Source: Xenorhabdus thuongxuanensis
Lineage (GTDB): Bacteria > Pseudomonadota > Gammaproteobacteria > Enterobacterales > Enterobacteriaceae
Length of the DNA stretch: 64,000 nucleotides
Reading direction: 5' to 3'
NCBI RefSeq assembly: GCF_001908095.1
Contig: NZ_MKGR01000018.1
Coordinates: forward strand, 1 to 64,000
Below the pieces are notes generated by a model, which was given only the letters and a program-made list of their open reading frames with translations, had not been told where the DNA came from and made no database searches. The stretch's first letter is position 1. Each line of letters opens with the position of its first letter. A program made the translations under genes and the position numbers. Positions 43,289 through 52,970 of the stretch are shown here, piece after piece.

Positions 43289-43750
43289 TTATCGAATGTG
43301 GTCAACTATATCAGCAATAAATCGCTTAATGGTTATCAACTCTTCCGGTGAATAATTTTCCAATATTTGCAACCATCTTGCTTCTGCTTGCTGATGTAGC
43401 TTTTCATGAGTAGCAAAGATTTGTTTCCCTTCGTCAGTGAGGCTGAAATAGGTCTCTTTCTGGTTATCTACCATTTTCAGTTTTTCAACAATAGAGCGCT
43501 GAAGCAGTTTTGCACAGATCTTCGAGATTGCACCCTTAGTCATTCCCAGCGCTTGGCTGATACTTGTGATATTTAATAATACCGATTTTCCTATACACTG
43601 GATCACATGTAATTCAGACAATGAATAGCCACTGAGCCCATATTCGCTGAGTGTCTTTTCATTACTCCTTCCCTTAGTACCATCTCTTAGATGTATCAAG
43701 TGATTAACTACGGCAAGAATCTCACGTTGGTGAACTATACTGCTACTCAT
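43289..43750 (-). CDS. MarR-family transcriptional regulator
   Basis: A 153-residue winged-helix regulator. The core SELHVIQCIGKSVLLNITSISQALGMTKGAISKICAKLLQRSIVEK is the MarR recognition helix region, followed by the wing and SLTDEGKQIF. It is divergent from the Bcr/CflA-type exporter gene 139 bp away. This is the usual arrangement for a repressor of a drug-efflux gene. The ligand is unknown. Confidence 0.88.
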   Translation of the reverse strand: MSSSIVHQREILAVVNHLIHLRDGTKGRSNEKTLSEYGLSGYSLSELHVIQCIGKSVLLNITSISQALGMTKGAISKICAKLLQRSIVEKLKMVDNQKETYFSLTDEGKQIFATHEKLHQQAEARWLQILENYSPEELITIKRFIADIVDHIR

Positions 43751-43889
43751 TTACGACTTTTCCAAAATAATATTTCCAAGGAAAATATTTTTGGCATCAT
43801 AACAAAAAAAGAAGAAAAAGATCTTTACAAAATCTCCCCATTTATTAATCTCAAAAATTGTTTCCCAGGAAACAATATGGAGAAAAAAG

Positions 43890-45092
43890 ATGAATAGATG
43901 TAATTCAGTTCATAATGTAAAAGTGATCTTCTACCTAGTATGCTTCAGTTCCTTATTAGGCTCTCTCGCACAAAATATCTATGCTCCTATTATTCCTACC
44001 ATACAGGAACTATTCAATGCGCCCCTGCCTCTAGTAAACCTGACTGTATCAGCATTTACATTTGTTTTAGCTATTATGCAAATCGTGTATGGTCCATTAG
44101 CGGACAGTAAAGGCCGCAAAGCTATTTTACTTCCTGCTCTGACTATTGCCGTTATTGGCTCTGTTGGTTGTGCGATGGCTTCCGATATTTATTGGCTGAT
44201 TGCCTTTCGAATAGTTCAGGCTATTGGGATTGCCGCTATTCCTGTTATTGCAGCAACAATTATTGGCGATCTGTATGAAGAGCAATATCGTGCCAAAGCC
44301 ATCAGTACTTCTCAGATGTTGTTAACACTGACACCTGCTTTGGGACCATTGCTCGGTGGCTATTTAGCCGAATTAAACGGATATGTTGCAATTTTCCAAT
44401 TTATTGCTGTTATCGGTGGACTAATACTTATCAGCAACTTGCTATGGTTGCCCGAAACCAAGCCAGAAAATAAGCCAAAACAGCCAACAAGTGCCAAAAA
44501 GGTGTTCTTGCAATTCGGTCAAATTTTGTCAGATCGCATCGCACAATCCGTTTTCTGTATTGGTTTTATGCTGTTCTATTGTTATTTCTGTTTTTTGACT
44601 TTTTTACCCATCATCTTAAATCATGAATATGATTTCAGTCCTGCCGATATTGGTTGGATGTACATTCCCATATCATTGGCAATGATTGTTGGCAGCTATA
44701 GCTATCGTTTACTCCATCATCGGTTATCCCAGATAAATGGCCTGATTGTTAGCAGCTTGCTAAATCTGGTTTTAGTCCTGTTGTTTTCCATTACATATCA
44801 ATTCGGCATTCCTACGTTAATCATTGTCATAGCTTTATACGGTTTTACTCTGGGGATATCGACACCTACACATGCCGCTCTACTGCTAGCAACATTTGCA
44901 GAAGAACGAGCAACTGTAATTGGACTGTATAATTTTATTCGATTTATGGGAATGGCTATTGGCCCAATGGTTGGTAGTTTCTTGTTATTCAATAACCGCT
45001 ATGAATGGGTATTTTTAATGGGAGCATTGTTATTTGCTGTATCTATCGGTTTCACTGTCATCATGGTTCAACGACACAGTAAGCAGCGATAA
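43890..45092 (+). CDS. MFS multidrug transporter, Bcr/CflA type
   Basis: A 400-residue transporter with 12 helices. The N-terminal block QNIYAPIIPTIQELFNAPLPLVNLTVSAFTF and GPLADSKGRKAILLPAL is typical of the Bcr/CflA drug:H+ antiporter group. A GGAG seven bases before the ATG supports the start. It is divergent from the MarR gene, which probably represses it. It is an intact exporter 4 kb from the NRPS and could serve its product, but that is only proximity. Confidence 0.86.
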   Translation: MNRCNSVHNVKVIFYLVCFSSLLGSLAQNIYAPIIPTIQELFNAPLPLVNLTVSAFTFVLAIMQIVYGPLADSKGRKAILLPALTIAVIGSVGCAMASDIYWLIAFRIVQAIGIAAIPVIAATIIGDLYEEQYRAKAISTSQMLLTLTPALGPLLGGYLAELNGYVAIFQFIAVIGGLILISNLLWLPETKPENKPKQPTSAKKVFLQFGQILSDRIAQSVFCIGFMLFYCYFCFLTFLPIILNHEYDFSPADIGWMYIPISLAMIVGSYSYRLLHHRLSQINGLIVSSLLNLVLVLLFSITYQFGIPTLIIVIALYGFTLGISTPTHAALLLATFAEERATVIGLYNFIRFMGMAIGPMVGSFLLFNNRYEWVFLMGALLFAVSIGFTVIMVQRHSKQR

Positions 45093-45153
45093 CTGCCCAT
45101 AAAACAAGGAAGCAAACTACAAAATGAAAAAAGCTAAAAAAACAATGTAGCAG

Positions 45154-46287
45154 TTAATGGGAAATAGCCCAAATTGCTGCAATATTCCGTGCTGTGACCT
45201 GCAAATTATCGGCGCCATTGGCAAGGGCATCTGCAAGAGAACAAGCTTCCGGTATGATAGAAAAGACCGCATCCAGCCCATGTTGATGCACAACATGATA
45301 ATCTCGGCTCATTCCCCCAACTAACGCAATGGTGGGAATGCCAGACTTTTTCGCAACGCGGGCAACACCAATGGGAGTTTTACCGTGTATGGTCTGGCTA
45401 TCCAGACGACCCTCACCCGTAATGACCAGATCCGCACCCTGAATAGCTGCTTCTAGTTTCAAGGTTTCAATAACAATTTCAATACCTGACTGTAATCTTG
45501 CCCCCAGACATCCCAATAAGGATGCGCCCATCCCTCCAGCCGCGCCAGCACCAGCAGCATCAATCACGCTTTTTCCCGTAAGGGATTCTATTTTCATACC
45601 ATAATGACGCAATGCAGAGTCTAACGATTTAACCATCTCCGGTGTCGCGCCTTTTTGTGGACCGAACACCGCTGATGCTCCCTGTTCACCACATAATGGA
45701 TTATTTACATCACAAGCCACGATAAGTTCAACTTGCCTGAGACGTGGATCAAGGTTCGTTAAGTCAATACCTTCTAGTCGGGTTAATGCCGCACCGCCGA
45801 ATGGCAAAATACGACTATCACCATCTAATAAATTCGCACCAAGTGCCTGCATCATACCTGCACCACCATCGTTGGTTGCACTGCCTCCAATGCCTAAAAT
45901 CAGTTTGTGTACCCCTTGTTCCAGCGCAGCCAGAATCAATTCCCCCGTTCCATAACTCGTCGTTATCAAAGGATTACGCTGTTCCATTGGCACCAAGTGC
46001 AAACCAGAGGCGGCAGCCATTTCAATCACTGCGGTTTTTCCATCGCCAAGCAGACCAAAAAATGCCTTAACAGGTTGCCCCAAAGGATCAGTGACAGTAC
46101 ACACGATACGTTTTCCTCCAGTTGCAGCCACCAGTGATTCTACTGTCCCTTCTCCGCCATCCGCCATGGGCAGCTTGATATAGTCTGCTTGTGGATAAAT
46201 TTCCTTAAATCCCTGCTCTATTGCCTGCGCCACCTGCAAGGCACTCAAGCTTTCCTTAAATGAATCAGGGGCAATCACAATTTTCAT
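45154..46287 (-). CDS. garK: Glycerate kinase (GarK/GlxK family)
   Basis: A 377-residue type-2 glycerate kinase that phosphorylates D-glycerate. It begins with the canonical MKIVIAPDSFKESLSALQVAQAI. Family blocks ADGGEGTVES, GIGGSATNDGGAGMMQALG, ACDVNNPLCG, GAGAAGGMGASL and ITGEGRLDSQT are intact. It matches both GarK and GlxK of E. coli about equally, so the symbol is a choice. No glyoxylate or galactarate genes are adjacent. It lies on the same strand as rpoH, downstream of its terminator. Confidence 0.92.
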   Translation of the reverse strand: MKIVIAPDSFKESLSALQVAQAIEQGFKEIYPQADYIKLPMADGGEGTVESLVAATGGKRIVCTVTDPLGQPVKAFFGLLGDGKTAVIEMAAASGLHLVPMEQRNPLITTSYGTGELILAALEQGVHKLILGIGGSATNDGGAGMMQALGANLLDGDSRILPFGGAALTRLEGIDLTNLDPRLRQVELIVACDVNNPLCGEQGASAVFGPQKGATPEMVKSLDSALRHYGMKIESLTGKSVIDAAGAGAAGGMGASLLGCLGARLQSGIEIVIETLKLEAAIQGADLVITGEGRLDSQTIHGKTPIGVARVAKKSGIPTIALVGGMSRDYHVVHQHGLDAVFSIIPEACSLADALANGADNLQVTARNIAAIWAISH

Positions 46288-46349
46288 AATGGAATTTCCT
46301 CGGCTCTTTGACGCTGATTACTATTTTACTGCTTATTTTGCGCACATAA

Positions 46350-46378
46350 AAAAAGCGATAAATAAATTATCGCTTTTT
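46350..46378 (-). terminator. rpoH terminator
   Basis: AAAAAGCGATAA (46350-46361) and TTATCGCTTTTT (46367-46378) form a perfect 12-bp stem. Read on the minus strand, the second arm runs into a T tract just after the rpoH stop, so it ends rpoH transcription ahead of the kinase gene. Confidence 0.85.
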
Positions 46379-46407
46379 AATCCAGCAAGTTTTGCTCAAC
46401 TAAGAAA

Positions 46408-47265
46408 TTACGCTTCAATCGCCAGTCGTAATTTCTTCATGGCATTTTTTTCTAGCTGCCGAACACGTTCAGCAGATACACCATATTTATCTGCCAATTC
46501 TTGCAAGGTGGTTTTATTGTCATCATCCAACCAACGAGAACGAATGATGTCTTGGCTACGTTCGTCCAACCCTTCCATCGCCACAGAAAGTTTATCCGCA
46601 GCGTGGGTTTCCCAGTTATCTTCTTCAATGCCATCGGCAAAGTCAGAAGCCTTGTCTTGCAAATACAGCACTGGAGCTACTGGATGACTATCATGATTGT
46701 CATCATCAGAGGACATATCAAATGCCATATCCTGCGCTGACATACGGGATTCCATCTCTCGGACATCTTTACTGGTCACGCCCAATTCTTTGGCAACCAG
46801 TTCAATTTCATCCTGATTGAACCACCCCAGACGTTGTTTAGCCTTACGCAAATTAAAGAACAGTTTACGCTGAGCTTTTGTCGTTGCGACTTTCACAATA
46901 CGCCAATTACGCAATACATATTCATGGATTTCTGCCTTAATCCAGTGAACAGCAAAAGAAACTAAACGTACGCCTACTTCTGGATTAAATCGACGAACCG
47001 CTTTCATCAGGCCGATATTACCTTCCTGAATTAAATCCGCTTGCGGCAGACCATAACCGGCATAACTGCGGGCAACATGAACAACGAAGCGCAAGTGAGA
47101 AAGAATCAGCTTTTTCGCTGCATCCAGATCTCCCTGGTAATGCAGCCTTTCTGCCAGTTCCTTCTCTTCCTCAGCAGAAAGCATAGGATAAGCATTGGAG
47201 GCACGGATGTACCCTTCCAAACTACCTTGTGGAACTAATGCCAAAGTTTGCATTTCTTTTGTCAT
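46408..47265 (-). CDS. rpoH: RNA polymerase heat-shock sigma factor RpoH (sigma-32)
   Basis: A 285-residue sigma-70 family factor. Region 2 ([38 protein letters not shown]) and region 4.2 ([28 protein letters not shown]) are intact. The RpoH box characteristic of sigma-32 is visible as [16 protein letters not shown]. It directs transcription of chaperone and protease genes after heat shock. It is placed upstream of ftsX as in E. coli and oriented the same way. Confidence 0.98.
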   Translation of the reverse strand: MTKEMQTLALVPQGSLEGYIRASNAYPMLSAEEEKELAERLHYQGDLDAAKKLILSHLRFVVHVARSYAGYGLPQADLIQEGNIGLMKAVRRFNPEVGVRLVSFAVHWIKAEIHEYVLRNWRIVKVATTKAQRKLFFNLRKAKQRLGWFNQDEIELVAKELGVTSKDVREMESRMSAQDMAFDMSSDDDNHDSHPVAPVLYLQDKASDFADGIEEDNWETHAADKLSVAMEGLDERSQDIIRSRWLDDDNKTTLQELADKYGVSAERVRQLEKNAMKKLRLAIEA

Positions 47266-47477
47266 TCAAATTCTCTCAAAATTAGATCCAAATTGATGGC
47301 CTTCAGGTTTGCCTGAGTTAAACAATAAGGTTTATTCAAGCTGAAGGTGTGCTTATTTTACCACCGTAGAGATCATATTCAAATCGTCTCAGTTGCGTGA
47401 ATGTCAATACAAAACCATAACTGTGACTTTGGCAACAATTAACCCCAAAAGTTCATTTGCAAGCCCTGAAAACACCT

Positions 47478-48452
47478 TTATTCCGGCCTAAAACGACGTA
47501 AATGCTGAATTGTTGCAAACCACGCAGCAATCCAACCAATCATACCCGAAATAAGCACTAATAAGAGCGATTCATCCAACTCCAAACCATGCAGTATAAA
47601 GCTTGTTCCGAAAATACTTGCCACTTCTGTGACTACATTGGAAAGTTTCCACACCAGTAAAGAAGAAAGGATCAGAGAGAATATTGCCCCCAAAATCCCC
47701 AATAAGGCTCCACCATTGAGGAAAGGACGCAAAATAAAACCATCCGTTGCCCCAATCAGCTTCATGACGTTAATTGTCTCACGACGGCTAAAGATGCTCA
47801 GCCGGACACTATTACCAATGACCAAAAGCAGCGCAACTACCATCAAGATACCTATCACGGCAGCAATTCTGCCAACAAGGTCAGCCAATGCGGTCAAGCG
47901 GGCAAACCAACTATCATCCATCCTGACTTCTTCAATGCCTTTAATCTGCGCAACTTGATCTCGCAACGTTGTTAGCGCCTGAGAGTCTTGGAAATTCAAT
48001 TTAGGAGAGACTATAGCGACTGCCGGCAGAGGGTTTTCCTCCAGCAGATCCAATGCACTGGCAAAACCTGACCATGCACGGAATTCGTTCACGGCTTCTT
48101 CACGGGAAAGGTAATTTACCGATTTTACGCCATCCATGCCTTTCAACTGATCAATTACCTGTTTGGCGCTATTGTCATTTAGTGACTTATCCAAATAGAC
48201 CGTGAGTTGTGGAATGGGATACCATTGCATCACTGCTTGATTGACGTTTTTCCAAACGATATAAAACACACTTGGCAAGGTCAGCGAAATAGCTATCACC
48301 ATCACAGTCAGCAACGTTGCCAGTGGTTGGCGGAACATATCGGAGAGAGTACTTTTCCACGCATAACGCCACTGTACACGCCATCCTCCTTTTAATGACT
48401 TGGATTTTGGGGACTGTGTTTTTTTCGCTGAATGACGGACATGCTTAGCCAT
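47478..48452 (-). CDS. ftsX: Cell-division protein FtsX
   Basis: A 324-residue membrane protein with four helices: one near residue 52-75, then a large periplasmic loop (about 76-220), then three helices to the end. With FtsE it forms an ABC-type complex that activates periplasmic amidases at the septum through EnvC. Its start overlaps the ftsE stop by 8 bp. The basic cytoplasmic N-terminus is usual for the enterobacterial protein. Confidence 0.97.
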   Translation of the reverse strand: MAKHVRHSAKKTQSPKSKSLKGGWRVQWRYAWKSTLSDMFRQPLATLLTVMVIAISLTLPSVFYIVWKNVNQAVMQWYPIPQLTVYLDKSLNDNSAKQVIDQLKGMDGVKSVNYLSREEAVNEFRAWSGFASALDLLEENPLPAVAIVSPKLNFQDSQALTTLRDQVAQIKGIEEVRMDDSWFARLTALADLVGRIAAVIGILMVVALLLVIGNSVRLSIFSRRETINVMKLIGATDGFILRPFLNGGALLGILGAIFSLILSSLLVWKLSNVVTEVASIFGTSFILHGLELDESLLLVLISGMIGWIAAWFATIQHLRRFRPE

Positions 48453-49110
48453 GATGTCCTCCTTGCATACGTCCCTGATTCAGGGTCAAGATACGATAAT
48501 GTCTTCGTTCAATGAGGGCTGTATCATGGGTAGCCATCAGAACCGTTACGCCAACTCGGTTAAATTCTTCAAACAGACGCATGATCCCCTCTGATAATGC
48601 CCCATCCAAATTTCCCGTCGGCTCATCTGCCAACAATACTGTTGGCTTATTTACTACTGCGCGGGCGATACCTACACGCTGTTGCTCTCCTCCAGAAAGC
48701 TGAATGGGGAAATTTTTCGCTTTGTCCAGTAAGCCGACCTTATCCAACGCCGCAGATACCCGTCGACGAATGTCTTCAGCACTTGCTCCTGAGATGATCA
48801 GCGGCATAGCGACGTTTTCATATACGGTGCGATCCAAAAGCAGATGATGATCCTGAAAAATCATGCCGATCTGACGGCGTAGAAATGGAATTTCCCTGGA
48901 TTTTAGTCGGCTGATGTCATGACCAGAAAACCAAATATGGCCTGCGCTGGGGCGTTCGATACCACAGATAAGTTTCAAAAGTGTACTTTTACCAGCCCCT
49001 GAGTGACCGGTTAAAAATGCCATTTCTCCTGGAAGTAGATGAAAATCCACCCCTTGCAGCGCCTGCCGCCCTCCCAGATAGGCTTTACTGACCTGTTCAA
49101 AGCGAATCAT
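48445..49110 (-). CDS. ftsE: Cell-division ATPase FtsE
   Basis: A 221-residue ABC ATPase. Walker A is GHSGAGKS at about 35-42. The signature [14 protein letters not shown] and Walker [12 protein letters not shown] are intact. It powers FtsX and links ATP hydrolysis to septal peptidoglycan splitting. The gap to ftsY upstream is 6 bp, so ftsY-ftsE-ftsX form one operon. Confidence 0.98.
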   Translation of the reverse strand: MIRFEQVSKAYLGGRQALQGVDFHLLPGEMAFLTGHSGAGKSTLLKLICGIERPSAGHIWFSGHDISRLKSREIPFLRRQIGMIFQDHHLLLDRTVYENVAMPLIISGASAEDIRRRVSAALDKVGLLDKAKNFPIQLSGGEQQRVGIARAVVNKPTVLLADEPTGNLDGALSEGIMRLFEEFNRVGVTVLMATHDTALIERRHYRILTLNQGRMQGGHHG

Positions 49111-49116
49111 TGATAG

Positions 49117-50811
49117 TTAATCCTCTCGGGCAAAAAGAGCCTCAATAAAATCATCTGCCTTAAATGGACGGAGATCTTCAATGCCTTCACCCACACCGAT
49201 GTAGCGGATTGGGATCTCAAATTGGTCAGCAATCGCGAAGATAACTCCGCCTTTCGCAGTACCATCCAGTTTTGTCAGTGAAATACCCGTCAAACCCACA
49301 GCTTCATGGAATAGTTTAGCCTGACTTACTGCATTTTGACCTGTGCTTGCGTCCAGAGTCAGCATAATTTCATGAGGTGCATCTTCGTCCAGTTTTTTCA
49401 TTACTCGAACGATTTTTTTCAGCTCTTCCATTAAGTGAGATTTGTTCTGCAAGCGCCCTGCGGTATCTGCAATCAGGACATCAATACCTTTAGCCTTGGC
49501 TGACTGGATGGCGTCAAAAATCACTGACGCTGAATCTGCCCCCGTATGTTGGGAAATCACAGGGATTTTGTTGCGTTCTCCCCAAACCTGTAACTGCTCT
49601 ACTGCGGCTGCACGGAAGGTATCCCCAGCCGCCAACATGACGGATTTACCTTGAGAGTGATATTGGCGCGCTAACTTTCCAATCGTGGTCGTTTTACCAA
49701 CACCATTCACTCCCACCATCAGAATGACATAAGGTAATTTGCCTTCGATCTCTAGCGGTTTATCAACTTTCGCCAGAATGGCTGACATCTCTTCTTTCAG
49801 TTTAGAATAAAGCGCTTCCGCATCTTTCAACTCTTTACGGCTGGCATGGTCTGTCAGGTTAGTAATGATCTTACGGGTAGTTTCAACGCCCACATCTGCA
49901 ATCAGTAACTGCTCTTCCAGCTCTTCAAACAGATCATCATCAATTTTCTTGCCGCGGAATAGTCCCAAGAAGCCGGAACCAAGATTTTGACGAGTTTTAA
50001 CTAAGCTGCGTTTCAGACGAGCAAAGAATCCTTCTTTGGTTGGCCGTTCTTGTTCCTTAGGTAACACCTGTTCTTCTGCCTGACGAGCTAATTCTTCTGC
50101 TAGACGTTGTTGCTCTGCTTCTTCTGCTGCGCGACGAGCGGCTTCCTCCGCCAAACGCTGCTGTTCTGCTTCTTCTGCCGCACGACGAACGGCTTCTTCC
50201 GCCAAACGCTGCTGTTCCGCCTCTTCTGCTGCGCGACGAGCGGTTTCCTCCGCCAAACGCTGCTGTTCTGCTTCTTCTGCCGCACGACGAGCGGCTTCTT
50301 TCTCTAAACGTTGCTGCTCCGCTTCTTCTGCTGCGCGACGAGCGGTTTCCTCCGCCAAACGCTGCTGTTCCGCCTCTTCTGCCGCACGATGGGCGGCTTC
50401 TTCCGCCAAACGTTGCTGTTCTGCTTCTTCTGCCGCACGACGAGCGGCTTCTTCCGCCAAACGCTGCTGTTCTGCTTCTTCTGCCGCACGATGGGTGGCT
50501 TCTTCCGCCAAACGTTGCTGCTCCGCTTCTTCTGCCGCGCGATGAGCGGCTTCTTCCGCCAAACGCTGCTGTTCTGCTTCTTCTGCCGCACGATGGGCAG
50601 CTTCTTCCGCCAAACGTTGCTGCTCCGCTTCTTCTGCCGCGCGATGGGTGGCTTCTTCCGCCAAACGTTGCTGTTCTGCTTCTTCTGCCGCACGACGAGC
50701 GGCTTCTTCCGCAGCTACTCTTTCTTGTTCAGCTTGTTCCTCTTGCTGTTTCTTATCTTGACGACCAAGTCCAAACCAAGAGAAGAAACCTCTTTTTTTC
50801 TCTTTTGCCAT
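49117..50811 (-). CDS. ftsY: Signal-recognition-particle receptor FtsY with expanded repeat domain
   Basis: A 564-residue protein. The C-terminal NG GTPase (about 265-564) receives SRP-ribosome complexes at the inner membrane. GTPase motifs [10 protein letters not shown] (G1), [18 protein letters not shown] and [10 protein letters not shown] are intact. The N-terminal acidic A domain carries 12 near-perfect tandem copies of a 17-residue unit ([17 protein letters not shown] type) at residues 41-244. E. coli FtsY has 497 residues and a non-repeated A domain. The expansion should form a long charged helix and may vary between strains. Confidence 0.97.
   Translation of the reverse strand: MAKEKKRGFFSWFGLGRQDKKQQEEQAEQERVAAEEAARRAAEEAEQQRLAEEATHRAAEEAEQQRLAEEAAHRAAEEAEQQRLAEEAAHRAAEEAEQQRLAEEATHRAAEEAEQQRLAEEAARRAAEEAEQQRLAEEAAHRAAEEAEQQRLAEETARRAAEEAEQQRLEKEAARRAAEEAEQQRLAEETARRAAEEAEQQRLAEEAVRRAAEEAEQQRLAEEAARRAAEEAEQQRLAEELARQAEEQVLPKEQERPTKEGFFARLKRSLVKTRQNLGSGFLGLFRGKKIDDDLFEELEEQLLIADVGVETTRKIITNLTDHASRKELKDAEALYSKLKEEMSAILAKVDKPLEIEGKLPYVILMVGVNGVGKTTTIGKLARQYHSQGKSVMLAAGDTFRAAAVEQLQVWGERNKIPVISQHTGADSASVIFDAIQSAKAKGIDVLIADTAGRLQNKSHLMEELKKIVRVMKKLDEDAPHEIMLTLDASTGQNAVSQAKLFHEAVGLTGISLTKLDGTAKGGVIFAIADQFEIPIRYIGVGEGIEDLRPFKADDFIEALFARED
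50080..50691 (-). repeat. Tandem 51-bp repeats (12 copies) in ftsY
   Basis: Twelve contiguous 51-bp units encode 17 residues each (core AEEAEQQRL). Units differ mainly at codons for T/A-H/R near the end (ATH, AAH, AAR, TAR, AVR). Two subtypes alternate irregularly, which suggests repeated unequal crossing-over. Confidence 0.92.
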
Positions 50812-51038
50812 CGGCCACTATACTCCTCGCGGTTAAGTTAGATATGTGCTGTTATATCTACTGAGATAGGTTCTAACAGTAATGAATCCAGTCTAACATT
50901 TTCATCACACCACAACACATATCTATAGAGAATTTCGTGGTAAATTAATCAATGGATATCTTCGTTTTCACTCACTTTTTGTCTCCGCCAGATATTATTT
51001 AGCAGCGTAGGATGACAAACATTTAAATTATGTAAATT

Positions 51039-51617
51039 ATGACTAAAAAACCACAGCGTGCGTCTTTGGGACAAATCCGCATTATTGGCGGAAAATGGCG
51101 CGGGAGAAAATTGCCGGTTCCTGATAGTGATGGCCTGCGTCCAACAACAGATCGTGTCCGCGAGACACTTTTTAATTGGCTTATGCCAAGGATTCAAGGG
51201 GCTCGTTGCCTGGATTGTTTTTCAGGGAGCGGAGCACTAGGGTTAGAAGCTTTATCACGTTATGCAAGTCACGCTACCTTAATTGAATACGATCGCAATG
51301 TAGCGAAACAACTATCGGCTAACTTAGCCTTACTAAAAGCTGAAAATGCCAATGTGGTGCAAAGTAATGCACTACAATACCTTAACGGCACCGGAACACC
51401 GTTTGATGTGGTTTTCCTCGATCCTCCATTCCGCAAGGGGATGTTGACTGAAACAATCAATTTATTGGAATCCAATGGCTGGCTAGCAAAAGAAAGCTGG
51501 ATTTATGTTGAGGCAGAAACAGAATCTGCTGCGACAGAAGTTCCCCCAAACTGGCAACTGCATCGGGAAAAAACCGCCGGACAAGTTGCTTATCGGTTAT
51601 ATATTCGCCACCAATAA
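51039..51617 (+). CDS. rsmD: 16S rRNA (guanine-966-N2) methyltransferase RsmD
   Basis: A 192-residue AdoMet methyltransferase that modifies G966 of 16S rRNA. The N-terminal GQIRIIGGKWRGRKLPVPDSDGLRPTTDRVRETLFNWL and the motif CLDCFSGSGALGLEALS are characteristic. The catalytic DPPF is in VVFLDPPFRKGM. It is divergent from ftsY, the arrangement seen in E. coli. Confidence 0.97.
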   Translation: MTKKPQRASLGQIRIIGGKWRGRKLPVPDSDGLRPTTDRVRETLFNWLMPRIQGARCLDCFSGSGALGLEALSRYASHATLIEYDRNVAKQLSANLALLKAENANVVQSNALQYLNGTGTPFDVVFLDPPFRKGMLTETINLLESNGWLAKESWIYVEAETESAATEVPPNWQLHREKTAGQVAYRLYIRHQ

Positions 51618-51658
51618 TCTGGTGTCGGAACGGCTTAAACACGATTTTGGAGTCGATG

Positions 51659-51940
51659 ATGTTTATTCAATTAGGAAGAGGGATCATGATCTTAGTTTGG
51701 GGTATCATGATCTTCAATTTGTTTCACCCATTCCCTAAGCCATTGAGATATTTTATGGATATTGCAATGGTATTTACGGTAATCATGCATGCTTTTCAGT
51801 TACTGATGCTGAAAAACTCTCAGCCTAAAGATCAAAAGCTGTCTGGTTTTCTCCAGACCAAAATCTTCTTTTTCGGCGTCTTTGAATTATTGGCTTGGCA
51901 GAAGAAACAACAAAAAGAGAAACAACGGGAGAGAAAATAA
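51659..51940 (+). CDS. yhhL: DUF1145 family membrane protein YhhL
   Basis: About 93 residues from the second of two adjacent ATG codons, with GGAG just upstream at 51648-51651. Two hydrophobic segments and the FHPFPKPLRYFMDIAMVFT and FFFGVFELLAWQKKQ blocks match YhhL. It follows rsmD after about 41 bp. Function unknown. Confidence 0.9.
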   Translation: MFIQLGRGIMILVWGIMIFNLFHPFPKPLRYFMDIAMVFTVIMHAFQLLMLKNSQPKDQKLSGFLQTKIFFFGVFELLAWQKKQQKEKQRERK

Positions 51941-51977
51941 CTTCACATACTCAGTGACTCATCTTATTTTCTTCCTT

Positions 51978-52012
51978 CGTCAATGAGTAATTAACGTAAT
52001 TACTCATTGACG
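51978..52012 (+). terminator. Terminator after rsmD-yhhL
   Basis: A perfect 16-bp stem (CGTCAATGAGTAATTA at 51978-51993, complement at 51997-52012) with a 3-nt loop is followed by a T-rich stretch. The stem's symmetry allows it to work from both strands. Confidence 0.8.
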
Positions 52013-52152
52013 TTCTTTGCTTTTGATAATAAAACGTTAATTGTTCGTTAATAACGAATTAATATCGATAAATCAAGATGCTCTTCGTACCAACCTCTCA
52101 TAAATAAAATTGCCTGACAAAACAGGCGTTGAACTTTAAGGAAAGGAAAAAT

Positions 52153-52779
52153 ATGAGTTGGCCATTTCTTGCTGTGTTTTTCTCTGGGTGGTTATATATT
52201 GATGCCGCCTATCGTGGCACCAACTGGCAGCAATGGGTTTTCCGCCCCGTCACTATGCTGCTTCTATTATTATGGGCCTACCAGGCACCCAATCTTGAGG
52301 TTTCAGGTTACCTTATCATTGCGGGCCTTCTTACTGCCCTGCTCTCTGATGCGCTCCGCATGCTCCCTGGTAAGTATTTACTGTTCTCATTCATTGCGTT
52401 GTTCCTGAGTTACCTGTTATACACCATTAGTTTTGCCTTACATATGAGTTTCAGTTTCTTCTTCCCGCTGCCTTTGATCCTGCTGGTCATTGGCATTGTG
52501 GTCATACTGACAGTCTGGACTCGTCTGGATAATATGCGTTGGCGGGTGGTAGATAGCTTCGTGATGGCACTATTGATGGTTTGGGTTGCCGGAGAACAAT
52601 ATTTTTCCCTCAGCAACGACAGCCGATTCTCTGTCATCGCTGGCGCGATCCTGCTACTCCTTGCACACAGTATCAATATCATTGCTCAATATCGTTTCCC
52701 TTTTAAACTATCAAAAGCGATTGTTGCTACCTGTGGTTTTATCGGACACTTTTTGATTATTCGTTCACTATTCCTATGA
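52153..52779 (+). CDS. yhhN: YhhN-family membrane protein
   Basis: A 208-residue polytopic membrane protein (eight hydrophobic segments) of the YhhN/TMEM86 family. Eukaryotic members are lysoplasmalogenases. I start at MSWPFLAVFFSG (52153) with an AAGGAAAGGAAAA ribosome-binding stretch, not at ATG 52129. YhhM, present next to yhhN in E. coli, is missing here. Enzymatic activity of the bacterial members is not certain. Confidence 0.92.
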   Translation: MSWPFLAVFFSGWLYIDAAYRGTNWQQWVFRPVTMLLLLLWAYQAPNLEVSGYLIIAGLLTALLSDALRMLPGKYLLFSFIALFLSYLLYTISFALHMSFSFFFPLPLILLVIGIVVILTVWTRLDNMRWRVVDSFVMALLMVWVAGEQYFSLSNDSRFSVIAGAILLLLAHSINIIAQYRFPFKLSKAIVATCGFIGHFLIIRSLFL

Positions 52780-52896
52780 TAGCTTGCCCTTACTAACCAA
52801 GGGATTGAAGAGCAAATAACATTAAGAGGAAGGACATTGATAATGAGAACCTATTTTAAATAGCACAAATCATCAAAAGAATTCCTCTTATTGGAT

Positions 52897-52928
52897 TTGA
52901 CTCTGGAGTTTACTCCAAAGTGTAGAGT
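52897..52928 (+). promoter_or_regulatory. zntA promoter with ZntR operator
   Basis: A TTGACT -35 (52897-52902) and TAGAGT -10 (52923-52928) are separated by 20 bp, the overlong spacer of MerR-family promoters. The spacer contains the dyad ACTCTGGAG...CTCCAAAGT (52900-52921), very close to the E. coli zntA operator. Zinc-loaded ZntR should untwist it and activate zntA. No zntR gene is in the window. Confidence 0.88.
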
Positions 52929-52970
52929 TAATGTTAATGATTAAAATTAGCTCTAATTAAGGGGTCGCCT

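Noticed and set aside
50107-50841. Long plus-strand and minus-strand alternative ORFs over the ftsY repeat array (up to 176 codons)
   Set aside because: They are frame shadows of a repeated, stop-free 51-bp unit. Their composition (runs of Phe-Cys or Arg-Lys) mirrors the repeat and no start signal supports them.
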